Source: Lachnospiraceae bacterium | GTDB taxonomy: Bacteria > Bacillota > Clostridia > Lachnospirales > Lachnospiraceae | NCBI GenBank assembly: GCA_021770245.1 | Contig: JAETRI010000022.1 | Location: 1 to 45,220 of the forward strand | DNA length: 45,220 nt | Direction of reading: 5' to 3' | Shown: positions 34,001 to 42,047 of the stretch, one piece after another | Layout of the letters: the number at the start of each line of letters is the position of its first letter | Position numbering within the stretch: position 1 is the stretch's first letter | Position numbers and translations under genes: made by a program | Notes under the pieces: generated by a model | Databases searched by the model: none | Seen by the model: only the letters and a program-made list of their open reading frames with translations | Told to the model about the DNA's origin: nothing

Positions 34001-34729
34001 TTCCTTTGTGAAATATTCCGTACTCTTTTCCCGAAGCTTATCCATATAGTAGAAAAAGCCGCTCTGCTCCACTTTCTCCACCACATCCTCAATGGATTTG
34101 CTCTTCATTTTCTTTACGATGTTTCGAATATGGGTTTTCAGCGTAGCCTGTTCGATGAAGCGCTCCCTGCAGATATCCTTCTGGCTCTTCCCTTCGTGAA
34201 GGGCCAAAAGGATGTCCCGCTCCGTATCGGTCAGCAGCTGGACCAGATAGATCGTATACAGCAGACTGTCTTCATTGTTCTTGATTCTCTTGAATTCCCG
34301 CCGCAGCTTCCGGGCCACCTGGGGACGGAGAATGGATTTCTCATAGTAGGCGTCCTTCACACACGCTACCATGGCCGCCGGCGAGGCCGTTTTCAGGATA
34401 TAATCGCAGGCTCCTGCCTGGAAGGCCGCATAAATCATCTCGTCCTCTTCGTATACGGTCAGAATGACGATCTTGATCGCAGGAAACTCTTCCAGGATCT
34501 GGCGGGTCGCCGTAATTCCGGCGTATTTACTCTCCATCTCAATGTCCATCAGGATCACGTCCGGGCGGGCCACCGCGCTCTTCATAATCGCCTGATAGCC
34601 GTCATGGGCCACCGCGACCACCTCCATCCCTTCCTCCTGCGAAAAGACGGACTCATATTTCCTGCACAGGGACACCATATCGTCAACGATCATGACCTTT
34701 ATTTTCTCTTTTTGTGTTCCGTTCTTCAT
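33995..34729 (-). CDS. response regulator with C-terminal LuxR-like HTH
   Basis: A 244-residue cytosolic transcription regulator. The receiver domain has the acidic pocket DD (16-17), phospho-acceptor D62 (VILMDIEME), switch Thr in VILTVYEED and Lys in YILKTAS. The C-terminal region (TDTERDILLALHEGKSQKDI, then QATLKTHIRNIVKKMKSKS) is a NarL/LuxR-type helix-turn-helix. It is paired with the histidine kinase just upstream and probably controls the sugar operon that follows; that is inference from position. The start at 34729 follows GGAAGGATT. Confidence 0.93.
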   Translation of the reverse strand: MKNGTQKEKIKVMIVDDMVSLCRKYESVFSQEEGMEVVAVAHDGYQAIMKSAVARPDVILMDIEMESKYAGITATRQILEEFPAIKIVILTVYEEDEMIYAAFQAGACDYILKTASPAAMVACVKDAYYEKSILRPQVARKLRREFKRIKNNEDSLLYTIYLVQLLTDTERDILLALHEGKSQKDICRERFIEQATLKTHIRNIVKKMKSKSIEDVVEKVEQSGFFYYMDKLREKSTEYFTKED

Positions 34730-34741
34730 GAATAATCCTTC

Positions 34742-34810
34742 CATGCCGCGTCCTGCGCGGCAGCGCAACATGAATCTTCGATTCATGTCTGAGAAATCGC
34801 GAATACGATT
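34742..34810 (-). repeat. family 1 element between kinase and response regulator
   Basis: Minus strand GAAATCG region, ATGAATC/GATTCAT stem, then TGCCGCGC/GCGCGGCA-type stem and GCGGCATGGAAGGATTA before the regulator ATG. The same order occurs at 10904-11206 and in part at 41841-42042. The leading terminator-like hairpin is missing here, in keeping with co-transcription of kinase and regulator. Confidence 0.75.
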
Positions 34811-36277
34811 TTACACTTCCTCAATCACCGGCAGCAGGATGCGGATCCGCGTCCCTTTCCCCTCCCCGCTGTCGGCCATGATCTTCCCACGGTGGCTGTT
34901 CACAATCCTTTTGCAAAAGGTAAGGCCGATGCCCCAGTTCTGTTTGGTGGATTTCGTCGATACGAAGGGGTCGAACAGCCGGGTCTGCATGGATGGGGAA
35001 AGCCCGGGGCCCGTATCCCGGACCGAGATCTCCACCTCACCGTCGTACAGACGGGTCTGCACATAGATCCTGCGCTCCCCATCCATGCCGGACATGGCCT
35101 CCATGGCGTTGCGAAAGAGATTACGGAATACCTCCCGCATATAATACGGATCCAGGAAAACGACGATTTCCTCCTTCTCGCCCTCCCATAGAATCTCACA
35201 GCCCTCCTTTTGCAGCAGGGTGCGGTTTTCCTCCACGGCCTTCGTAATCACTTCGGCCAGGTTCTGCCTGGACTGATTCAACACGATACGGTTCGTATGT
35301 TTCTGCAGCTCGTTGAGCCTCTCATAGATTTCTTCGCAGGCCGTCCGAATATTCTCCGGCTCCCTGTACTCTCCCGCCGTCTTCCGGGACAGGGCCTCCG
35401 CCTCTGCGATGATTCCCAAAAGCTCGTTTTTCACATAATGGCTGAAGGATCTGGTGGAGATTTCCGAAGAAGCGATAATGCTGGAGAAGACGACCTCCTC
35501 CTCCAGGACGCTTCTGCGCATTTTCTGATAACGGGCAAACGTATAAAAGAGAAGGAGCAGAAGCAGACCGATCAGATAGGTAATCAGGCGCATCCCGCGC
35601 ACATAGGGAGCCATATCCAGGGAATGCCAGGCGATATAGCCCGTGGAGCGTGAGATCCAGAGAAAGGCGTCCGGCAGGGAAAAATACATATAGAAATACA
35701 GACCGATCAGGCAGGCCTCCGTCATCAGGATAAAGCATTTAATGCGCCACAACTCGCGGATCGGTTCCCTGCGCAGGTCTACCAGAAACATCCATGCGCA
35801 GCCGCAGACCAGAAAAAGGAAATTTCCGCACATGGTGATATAGTGAAAAACCCGGTAAAAGCTGCGGAAACCTCTGGGCGAGGGCAGAAAGCCCAGCTTT
35901 CCGAAATAGATCGCCTTCTGAAGGCCGGTACTGTACACCACTGCCTGCAGAAGGAGGAACAGAGACAGCACGATCAGGATACCGGTCCGCTTCCTTCGGC
36001 CCTTTCTGGGGCTGCCGAACCAGAAAAGCAGGAAGTTGCCCATCAGGAATGCCAGCCCGCACAGGTTCATCCCTGCGGCCAGGGCGTCCTTGCTGATCTT
36101 CAGATAGATCAGCTTCCCGTACATTTCCTTGCTGACGTTAAAATACTGGAAAATCATATTATTGTAATTGTTGTCCTTTGCCATATAGATCATGGAAAAT
36201 GTCGTGATCCCGACAAAGGAAATCAATAAAACAGCCAGGGGTATGAAAATCCATCCGATGCTCGTCTTCTCTTTCAT
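34811..36277 (-). CDS. membrane sensor histidine kinase
   Basis: A 488-residue kinase. About six or seven hydrophobic segments fill residues 8-250, with an extracytoplasmic loop after the first (about 32-60). The phospho-accepting region is SFSHYVKNELLGI with H280. The ATPase domain has the N box REVFRNLFRNAMEAM (N390), G1 DTGPGL (421-426), F box RLFDPF and G2 GIGLTFCKRIV. The input domain is a multi-helix membrane sensor with no recognised family, so the stimulus is unknown. The ATG at 36277 follows GAAAGAGG; the longer frame to 36376 would cross a C-rich hairpin. Confidence 0.92.
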   Translation of the reverse strand: MKEKTSIGWIFIPLAVLLISFVGITTFSMIYMAKDNNYNNMIFQYFNVSKEMYGKLIYLKISKDALAAGMNLCGLAFLMGNFLLFWFGSPRKGRRKRTGILIVLSLFLLLQAVVYSTGLQKAIYFGKLGFLPSPRGFRSFYRVFHYITMCGNFLFLVCGCAWMFLVDLRREPIRELWRIKCFILMTEACLIGLYFYMYFSLPDAFLWISRSTGYIAWHSLDMAPYVRGMRLITYLIGLLLLLLFYTFARYQKMRRSVLEEEVVFSSIIASSEISTRSFSHYVKNELLGIIAEAEALSRKTAGEYREPENIRTACEEIYERLNELQKHTNRIVLNQSRQNLAEVITKAVEENRTLLQKEGCEILWEGEKEEIVVFLDPYYMREVFRNLFRNAMEAMSGMDGERRIYVQTRLYDGEVEISVRDTGPGLSPSMQTRLFDPFVSTKSTKQNWGIGLTFCKRIVNSHRGKIMADSGEGKGTRIRILLPVIEEV

Positions 36278-36321
36278 GCCTCTTTCACCCTTTCTGCCCG
36301 CCCGCGTTATGACAGCATAAT

Positions 36322-36356
36322 GCAGCCCCCCCCCCCGAAAAAGTGGGAGGGGCTGC
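36322..36356. repeat. hairpin with an 11-C homopolymer upstream of the kinase
   Basis: A run of 11 C (36326-36336) pairs with a GGGAGGGG segment, closed by GCAGCCCC/GGGGCTGC. It lies 45-80 nt before the kinase start. Homopolymer length is prone to real slippage or to sequencing error. Confidence 0.6.
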
Positions 36357-36374
36357 CGCAATGTGCACATCCTC

Positions 36375-36520
36375 ACATTTTCATATAGGCCGGCGAACCG
36401 CGTCCTCTGCGGCCTGGCGGTGCCAAATCCGCGGATGAGATTTTTCGTCTGCGATTCAAATTTGGACCGTCTGCGGCGATACTGCAGCCAAGAGCAGGTT
36501 GGGAAGCAGGCTTTTAAACC
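36375..36520 (-). repeat. degenerate family 1 element between GH35 and kinase
   Basis: Minus strand: a decayed GGTTGAGGTT/AACC region, CGCCGCAGACGGTCC, AAATTTGAATCGCAGA, then a weak CTCATCCGCGGAT stem and CGCAGAGGACGCGG. The order matches 41912-42042, but the stems have many mismatches, so this is an old copy. Confidence 0.55.
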
Positions 36521-38314
36521 TCAACCCTTCATAGGCCCCAAATCCGGCTCTGCTGCGAGTTCGATGCTGTCCGCCGCCTTTCCTTCCGTTTCAAACAGGA
36601 TAATCTCGTTCTCCCCCTTATGCAAAAGGGCGCCCGGCAGATACAGCCGCCTCTGCGGGCCGGCCTCCCAGAATCTTCCCAGATTAAAGCCGTTTACGAA
36701 GGCACAGCCCTTCCCCCAGCCCGAGAAATCCAGGAAGGTGTCCCCGATCTTTTCAACCTGCAGGAGGAAACGGTAAAAGGCCGGCATTCCCTCCTCATAT
36801 CCCTTCGTGAAATCCAGCCGGTCCAGATTGTCAAGCGGCAGGCAGTACTGCTGCCAGCCATGCTGGGAGAACCGGTCATTGATCAGCACGCAGCCGTCAA
36901 TCCCCTTTCTCTGCCAGTTCAGCATGGGGCCATAATTCACCCTGCCCAGGTTCTCCGTCAGGATATCCAGACGGATATTTTCTCCCGAAACCTCCTCGAT
37001 CTCATGTCTTTCCAACAGCTCCCGGTCCATGGCCGTAAGTACCCGTTTCCCGTCCGCAAAGACAATGGCCCTGTCATTGGCTTGATAGAAGCGGATGCTC
37101 TTCAGACTCTTTTCCGTATGCAGCCCGGTGGAGTAGAGCGTATAGCCGTAACTCTGCCCCAGCCGCTCCATGGATTTCGGACATACGCTCTCCACCGGTT
37201 CCGCCAGGTCGGAAAGGGCCTGGAACAGTCCCACTTTCTGCTTTGCCTCCAGCTTTCCGTAGGCAGTCCGTCCCCAGGGCGACGTATCCTTCGGCTCGCA
37301 AAGCTCTCTTCCCGTATGCCTGGCGATAATCTCCTGGAAACGCCGGTATTTCTCCGTAATCCGCCCGTCCTCCGTAAGAAGGGCGCCGTAATCGTAGGAG
37401 GTCACATCCGCCGTCACATGCTCCACATAGTTGGCCCCGTTCATAAAGCCGAAGTTGGTCCCGCCTTCGAACATATACAGGTTGAAATTTCCCAGGTCGA
37501 GCATATCCTCAAGCTCCCCGGCCGCCACTTCCAGATCCCCGGTATGATGCTCCTCATCTTTCCAGGCATCGAACCAGCCGATCCAGAATTCCGTACACAT
37601 GCAGGGGCCGCCGTCGTTATATTTTCTGAGGATCCGAAAGGCCTCCCTGGTACCGGAGCCGAAATTGGCCGTGGGGAATACCCCCTCTATCTTCGTATTG
37701 GACAGCATGTTGTCCTCCGGCCCGTCCGAAGCAAACAGCGGCACCGTGATCCCTCTCTCCCGCATCATATCCCGGAGCGCTTCCAGATATTTTTTGTCAT
37801 TACCGAAGGAACCGTATTCATTCTCGATCTGCATCATCAAAACCGGACCGCCCCTGTCGATCTGCAGCGGGGCCAGCAGGGGCAGCAGCCTGTCATAATA
37901 GGAGCGCACATACCCCAGATATTTTTCGTCCCTGGTGCGCAGACAAATCCCTTCCTCACAAAGCAGCCACGCCGGAAATCCGCCGAAATCCCACTCCGCA
38001 CAGATATAGGGCGACGGCCGCAAGATCACCCAAAGCCCCAGCTCCTGCGCCTTTTTCACAAAGGATACGATGTCCAGCATCCCGCACAGGCCCTCCCCAT
38101 AGAAGTCAAACTTCCCCTTTTGGGGCTCATGCAGATTCCAGGGGAGATAGGTTTCCACCGTATTGCAGCCCAGACTTTTCAGTTTTTGCAGCCTGTCTTC
38201 CCAATACGCGGGTAAGACCCGGAAATAATGGATCCCTCCCGAGAGAATCCGAAACGGCTCCCCGTCGAGATAGAACCTGTCTTTGATCTCAAACCTGCTT
38301 TTTGTGTTTTCCAT
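36521..38314 (-). CDS. beta-galactosidase, glycoside hydrolase family 35
   Basis: A 597-residue cytosolic GH35 enzyme, closer to the typical bacterial form than the one at 27777. The barrel shows LSGGIHYFRVLPAYWEDRL, ETYLPWNLHEP, LRPSPYICAEWDFGGFPAWL, the acid/base glutamate in QIENEYGSFG (E166) and the nucleophile in CTEFWIGWFD (E242). The C-terminal jelly-roll domain ends in WGKGCAFVNGFNLGRFWE. It hydrolyses terminal beta-galactosides. Start at 38314 with AAAGGAGG five bases upstream. It lies just before the two-component system and probably shares its regulation. Confidence 0.94.
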   Translation of the reverse strand: MENTKSRFEIKDRFYLDGEPFRILSGGIHYFRVLPAYWEDRLQKLKSLGCNTVETYLPWNLHEPQKGKFDFYGEGLCGMLDIVSFVKKAQELGLWVILRPSPYICAEWDFGGFPAWLLCEEGICLRTRDEKYLGYVRSYYDRLLPLLAPLQIDRGGPVLMMQIENEYGSFGNDKKYLEALRDMMRERGITVPLFASDGPEDNMLSNTKIEGVFPTANFGSGTREAFRILRKYNDGGPCMCTEFWIGWFDAWKDEEHHTGDLEVAAGELEDMLDLGNFNLYMFEGGTNFGFMNGANYVEHVTADVTSYDYGALLTEDGRITEKYRRFQEIIARHTGRELCEPKDTSPWGRTAYGKLEAKQKVGLFQALSDLAEPVESVCPKSMERLGQSYGYTLYSTGLHTEKSLKSIRFYQANDRAIVFADGKRVLTAMDRELLERHEIEEVSGENIRLDILTENLGRVNYGPMLNWQRKGIDGCVLINDRFSQHGWQQYCLPLDNLDRLDFTKGYEEGMPAFYRFLLQVEKIGDTFLDFSGWGKGCAFVNGFNLGRFWEAGPQRRLYLPGALLHKGENEIILFETEGKAADSIELAAEPDLGPMKG

Positions 38315-38450
38315 TGCAACCTCCTTTACTTTCCCTTTCCCCATATGGATGATCCGCACCGGCCACGTCATGTCTCCGTTGCCGGCCGGTTTTGCCCGAT
38401 ACCCTTCGGCCATGGATGCCCCTTCTTCCGAGAACACCAAAAAGCGGCTC

Positions 38451-39242
38451 TTACCTCCCTGCCGCCTTCTCATAATCTTTTTGCATCAACCCCAGCATAA
38501 ATCCCGCGAATGCCTTAAGCTCCGGCCCGCCCGCCTCCATAATCCCCTCTGAACCGTAGCTCTCCAGAGCGGAAGAAATCAGGGACCGGTACGCGGCGGG
38601 GAGCTTCTTTCGTCCCCATTCGCCTCCCTCTTTCTTGGAAAGGACCAGTCCTTCGCGCCGGAAAGCCTCCGCCCTGCACAGATTCAGAATCACATACACG
38701 GGATTCTGCCTGATCTCATCCTCCGCGCCCGACACGTCGAACCAGATGCTGTCCATATAAGCATCCTTTGGAACCTCGGCGAAAACCCGGTCTATCTCTT
38801 CTCCGTATAAAACGATCCCCCGCCTTTTTATGACCGTAAAATGCGCTGCCAGATCCCGGTCCGTCCCGTTCATCCGCTCCGCATATCCCCGGGGATCGTC
38901 CCGGAGCCATTGCAGGTGTGCGTTGGAAAAATGCAGCTCATAGGGCGTCGGATGAACGAAGTTCTGACAATATTCCTTCTTCACCACGCTCAGCTCGATC
39001 CCCTTCGCCGGAGCCTGCCCGTTCAGCCCGGCCACCTTCTCCAGGAATCCCATTTTCTGCTCCAAAGTGATTCCCCGCCTGACCACGACGATCAGATCCA
39101 GGTCGCTTTTCTCCGGGTTAAAGCATCCCATTGCCAGAGAGCCATGGAGATATACCCCCGTAAGATCCTCCCCGAAAATCTGCCTGCAGACAGCCGCCGT
39201 TTGATCGAGGCATTCGGCATATCGGTCCATTTTCTTTTGCAT
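38451..39242 (-). CDS. aminoglycoside adenylyltransferase-like nucleotidyltransferase
   Basis: A 263-residue protein of the AadA/DUF4111 layout. The N-terminal nucleotidyltransferase domain has YLHGSLAMGCFNPEKSDLDL (GS at 34-35, metal ligands D47 and D49). The C-terminal helical domain has the segment NPVYVILNLCRAEAF seen in ANT(3'')/ANT(9) enzymes. It transfers a nucleotide to an unknown acceptor. Chromosomal homologues are common in gut clostridia and most have untested activity, so antibiotic resistance cannot be claimed. The ATG at 39242 follows GGGAGGACGG. Its own promoter is likely at 39294-39322. Confidence 0.82.
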   Translation of the reverse strand: MQKKMDRYAECLDQTAAVCRQIFGEDLTGVYLHGSLAMGCFNPEKSDLDLIVVVRRGITLEQKMGFLEKVAGLNGQAPAKGIELSVVKKEYCQNFVHPTPYELHFSNAHLQWLRDDPRGYAERMNGTDRDLAAHFTVIKRRGIVLYGEEIDRVFAEVPKDAYMDSIWFDVSGAEDEIRQNPVYVILNLCRAEAFRREGLVLSKKEGGEWGRKKLPAAYRSLISSALESYGSEGIMEAGGPELKAFAGFMLGLMQKDYEKAAGR

Positions 39243-39293
39243 CCGTCCTCCCGTCCGCATTCTTACCGGACCCTTTGCATTCGTACTGATCCC

Positions 39294-39322
39294 ATTATAT
39301 AACATCCGCCTGTCAGATGGAA
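39294..39322 (-). promoter_or_regulatory. probable promoter of the nucleotidyltransferase gene
   Basis: Minus strand TATAAT (39294-39299) with TTCCAT (39317-39322) 17 bases upstream. The -10 is perfect and the -35 weak. Confidence 0.45.
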
Positions 39323-39346
39323 TAGGCTTTCTGAAAACCCGCAGAA

Positions 39347-39574
39347 GAAACGCAGGAACGGCCCGGCGCCCGGATGCGCCTCTGCCCCGGACCTGCGGAG
39401 CGTGGTGATCACAGAGGGGACCATCCAAAAACGCCGGCACTTAGCGAGCACGCCCTTTGCGAGCTTAGTACCGCTGCGTTTTTGGCTGAGCGAAAGCGTG
39501 TCCCTGATGGATCACCACGCTCCGCAGGTCCGGGGCAGAGGCGTCATCCGGGCGCCGGGCCGTTCCTGCGTTTC
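39347..39574 (+). repeat. large palindromic element, copy B (64/65-nt arms, 99-nt core)
   Basis: Left arm 39347-39410 and right arm 39510-39574 are complementary with a single one-base bulge. The core contains CCAAAAACGC and GCGTTTTTGG as an inner inverted repeat, and it matches copy A. The arms differ from copy A except at both ends. GAAACGCAGGAACGGCC at the outer end carries the AAACGCA motif of the family 2 hairpins. It fills most of the gap between the ECF gene stop and the nucleotidyltransferase start; I see no gene in it. Confidence 0.93.
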
Positions 39575-39627
39575 TCTTGTGAAAATCTTGGCAGTAAGAG
39601 CCGTTTTAAACCATAACTTCAGAAAAC

Positions 39628-40203
39628 TTATTGAAGTATTTTAGCAATAGCCGGACGTAAAACCAGGCCCAGGGGCACCGCCACGAGGCAGGCGACTACG
39701 GCATTTATGCCTGACACAAGGGCCTTTTGGGCAATCGTGAGCATCACGGCCTCCAAGGGAAGACCCAGTACGAAACGATGTTCCACAAAGCTTTTCGACA
39801 GATAGCAGACGACATAGGCAGCGGATCCCAGAATACCGCCTGCCGCATAGCGCTGTTTCAAATGCCGCGTGCTTTCGGAAACCGTTTTTCCGCAGATCCA
39901 TGCCATAGCGAATTTGAATGCAAAGGTAAACGGGGCCGATGCCAGATAAGCCGGATTGGTCAGGTCAAAGAACATGGAGCCTATCCCTGCGGCCAGGCCT
40001 CCTTCCAAGGGCCCCAGAAGCATACCCGCCAACAGGCACATGACGTTTCCCATGTGAAGCCTCGTGTTGTCGATCGCCGTGGGAATCGGGATCTGCAGGA
40101 GAGCGGATGCGGCGTACACCGCCGCTGCCATAACACCGATACGGGTGATTTCCCTGATCCCGGTTTTCCCGGCTTTCGTTTTTACGACTTTTGTTTCTTT
40201 CAT
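39628..40203 (-). CDS. ECF transporter S component, candidate vitamin B6 type
   Basis: A 191-residue membrane protein with about five or six helices that would bind a vitamin and work with the shared EcfA/EcfT module. The segment NTRLHMGNVMCLLAGMLLGP followed by GIGSMFFDLTNP and APFTFAFKF is typical of ECF_trnsprt S components. Substrate is not visible directly. The divergent MocR (PdxR-type) regulator shares its promoter region, and such regulators sense pyridoxal phosphate, so a PdxU-like role is a reasonable guess. The start at 40203 is set by AGGAGG eight bases before it. Confidence 0.85.
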   Translation of the reverse strand: MKETKVVKTKAGKTGIREITRIGVMAAAVYAASALLQIPIPTAIDNTRLHMGNVMCLLAGMLLGPLEGGLAAGIGSMFFDLTNPAYLASAPFTFAFKFAMAWICGKTVSESTRHLKQRYAAGGILGSAAYVVCYLSKSFVEHRFVLGLPLEAVMLTIAQKALVSGINAVVACLVAVPLGLVLRPAIAKILQ

Positions 40204-40245
40204 GCATTTTTCCTCCTTTTTTGTTTCCTTCATTCCCATTTCTCT

Positions 40246-40308
40246 CCCTGCCCTGCGGCAAAGGGAGCCGCAGGGCAGGGGTGCCGCAGGGTCATTCATG
40301 CGTTTGTC
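40246..40308. repeat. family 2 hairpin with adjacent CATTCATGCGTTTGTC motif
   Basis: CCCTGCCCTGCGGC (40246-40259) and GCCGCAGGGCAGGG (40267-40280) pair perfectly with a seven-base loop. The dispersed motif follows at 40293-40308, in the same orientation as at the right IS edge. The hairpin would be in the 5' leader of the ECF gene. Confidence 0.7.
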
Positions 40309-40320
40309 GTGCTATATCCC

Positions 40321-40373
40321 ATTATAGGGTTGAAATTGTATGCATACAATGTTAGAATTATGTTGCATACAAT
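40321..40373. promoter_or_regulatory. divergent promoters sharing a MocR-type operator
   Basis: Rightward: TTGAAA (40330-40335), 17-base spacer, TAGAAT (40353-40358). Leftward: TTGTAT (40344-40349), 17-base spacer, TATAAT (40321-40326). A perfect 16-bp palindrome ATTGTATGCATACAAT (40335-40350) overlaps both, and GCATACAAT is repeated directly at 40365-40373, 23 bp further on. Paired direct repeats near two helical turns apart are the usual MocR operator form. It predicts autoregulation and control of the ECF gene. Confidence 0.78.
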
Positions 40374-40393
40374 TTAGAAAGGACAGAACCACG

Positions 40394-41803
40394 ATGCCCG
40401 TGAATTCCTTCGAAAACTACCCCATGGCATGGAAGCCGCAGAAAGAGAAATTGGGAAAGCCCTACTATCTTTCCCTGGCCGCCGGCCTGGAAAACGACAT
40501 CCGAACCGGAAAGCTTCCGGAAAATACCAAGCTGCCGCCCCAGAGAGAACTGGCGGACTATCTCGACCTGAATTTAAGCACCGTCACGAGGGCATATAAA
40601 CTGTGCGAATTAAAGGGACTCCTGTATGCCGTTACGGGGCGCGGCACCTTTGTCTCGCCCGGCCTCTCCGTTCAGGATACTTTCCTCGAAAGGGACGGCG
40701 GGATGATTGAAATGGGGATGATCAAACCGTTCTATGATGTCAATCAAAGCATCCGAGCCGCCGCGCAGCACGTGCTTGACAGTCCGGAATCCATCCGGCT
40801 TTTTGAGTACGGCAGCCCCTTTGGCACAAACCGGCAGACCGCTGCCGCTCTGAAATGGCTTCAGCGTTTCGGAATAGATGCGTCTGAGGACAATATCCTG
40901 CTTTCCGCCGGGGCGCAGAATGCCCTGGCCGTCGTCCTGATCTCGCTCTTTAAGCCTGGGGATAAAATAGCCGTGGATCATTTTACCTATACGAATTTCA
41001 AAGGCCTGGCCAATTTTTTACATATCCAGCTGATTGCCGTTCCCATGGATGAGCAGGGCATGTCCCCGGACGCCTTGCTGCAGGTCTGCGCCAATGCGGA
41101 AATAAAGGGGATTTACCTCATGCCCACCTGCAGCAATCCCACGGGCATTTTCATGCCTCCCTCCCGGAGAACCGGTCTGGCAGAAATCATACGCCGATAT
41201 GATCTGCTTCTGATCGAGGATGATATTTACTCCTTCCTGGCCGCTTACGGGCATGTACCCGCCGATACCCGGCCTTTCTTCTCCCTGCTTCCCGAACGCA
41301 CCGTCCATATCTGCAGTCTTTCAAAATCCTTGTGTCCCGGGCTGCGGGTGGCATTTCTCGCGTTTCCGGCTTCGTACAGGGAACGTCTGATTGGCGGCAT
41401 GCAAAACATCAATCTGAAGACCGTTTCCATCAACGGCGAAATCTTCGCGCAGCTCGTTGAAAGCGGAGAAGCGGAACGGATTATCGTGGATAAAATAAGG
41501 CTGGCCCAAAGAAGGAACCGGATCTTTTATTCCGTTTTTCCCTCCGGCAGGCCGGATGAGATGGAACGTTTCTTCCATTGGCTGCCCATTCCGGGCCGTC
41601 TTACCAGTGAGGAATTGGAATATGAGGCGCTGCGAAAGGGAATCCACGTTTTGGGCTCCCATAGGTTCGCCATGCAGGGCGGGAATCAATCCTCCTATGT
41701 GAGAGTGGCAACTGCTTCCCCCGGTACGGAGGACGACCTGCAAAAAGGGCTTCTGATCTTAAAAGGTATTTTTGAAACAAAACAGGCGGATTTCTTTGTC
41801 TGA
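40394..41803 (+). CDS. MocR/PdxR-family transcriptional regulator (GntR HTH plus aminotransferase domain)
   Basis: A 469-residue regulator. Residues about 20-90 are a GntR winged helix (KLPPQRELADYLDLNLSTVTRAYK, split in the window by no gap; recognition helix LSTVTRAYK at 61-69). Residues about 115-469 are a fold-type I aminotransferase domain with the PLP lysine in SLSKSLCPG (K311) and the NPTG loop in CSNPTGIF. Such proteins bind DNA and sense PLP or an aminated ligand. The operator overlaps its own promoter. The start at 40394 follows AAAGGACAG; an upstream ATG at 40340 would lie inside the promoter. Confidence 0.93.
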   Translation: MPVNSFENYPMAWKPQKEKLGKPYYLSLAAGLENDIRTGKLPENTKLPPQRELADYLDLNLSTVTRAYKLCELKGLLYAVTGRGTFVSPGLSVQDTFLERDGGMIEMGMIKPFYDVNQSIRAAAQHVLDSPESIRLFEYGSPFGTNRQTAAALKWLQRFGIDASEDNILLSAGAQNALAVVLISLFKPGDKIAVDHFTYTNFKGLANFLHIQLIAVPMDEQGMSPDALLQVCANAEIKGIYLMPTCSNPTGIFMPPSRRTGLAEIIRRYDLLLIEDDIYSFLAAYGHVPADTRPFFSLLPERTVHICSLSKSLCPGLRVAFLAFPASYRERLIGGMQNINLKTVSINGEIFAQLVESGEAERIIVDKIRLAQRRNRIFYSVFPSGRPDEMERFFHWLPIPGRLTSEELEYEALRKGIHVLGSHRFAMQGGNQSSYVRVATASPGTEDDLQKGLLILKGIFETKQADFFV

Positions 41804-41840
41804 TCTAAAGCGTATCACCGACAGGGGAGTCCGGCGGAAG

Positions 41841-42042
41841 GGGTTAACGTGAAATCTTCGATTTCACGATCCTGATTTGAATGCCCGCCGAGGCGGGCAG
41901 ATGGGGGTTAGATTGAAAAATAAGCCCGATGGCTTATTTTTCAATCGCAATTTGTGCCGCAGGCGGCCCAAATTGAATCGCAGATGAGAAATCGCATCCG
42001 CGATTTCTCATCGCGTTGCCGCATAGGACGCGGCATGGAGGA
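41841..42042 (+). repeat. family 1 element, best full copy, upstream of the GNAT gene
   Basis: A short-form unit (41841-41911: GTGAAATC/GATTTCAC stem at 41850-41868, TGCCCGCC/GGCGGGCA stem at 41882-41899, ending GATGGGGGTTAG) is followed by a long-form unit. The latter has an AAATAAGCC/GGCTTATTT terminator-like hairpin with CGAT loop, the CAATTTGTGCCGC/GGCGGCCCAAATTG nested hairpin, GAGAAATCGC/GCGATTTCTC, and GCCGC/GCGGC. It then ends in ATGGAGGATTAAA at the GNAT ATG. The first unit is nearly identical to the cas4 insertion. Confidence 0.9.
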
Positions 42043-42047
42043 TTAAA

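Noticed and set aside
33565-34092. N-terminal extension of the sugar-binding protein
   Set aside because: It would translate the large palindrome and the terminator region. Signal peptide and ribosome site fix the start at 33564.
38451-39242. Antibiotic-resistance gene call
   Set aside because: The fold matches aminoglycoside nucleotidyltransferases, but acceptor specificity cannot be read from the sequence.
39402-39644. Reading frame shared by the cores of palindromes A and B (TIQKRRHLAS and FASLVPLRFWLSESV conserved)
   Set aside because: Nearly all base differences between the copies change the amino acid, which does not fit protein selection, and the frame has no ribosome site. Conservation is better explained by DNA or RNA structure.
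40204-40320. Riboswitch upstream of the ECF gene
   Set aside because: Only a simple GC-rich hairpin and the family 2 motif are present; no thiamine, FMN, cobalamin or preQ1 motif recognised.
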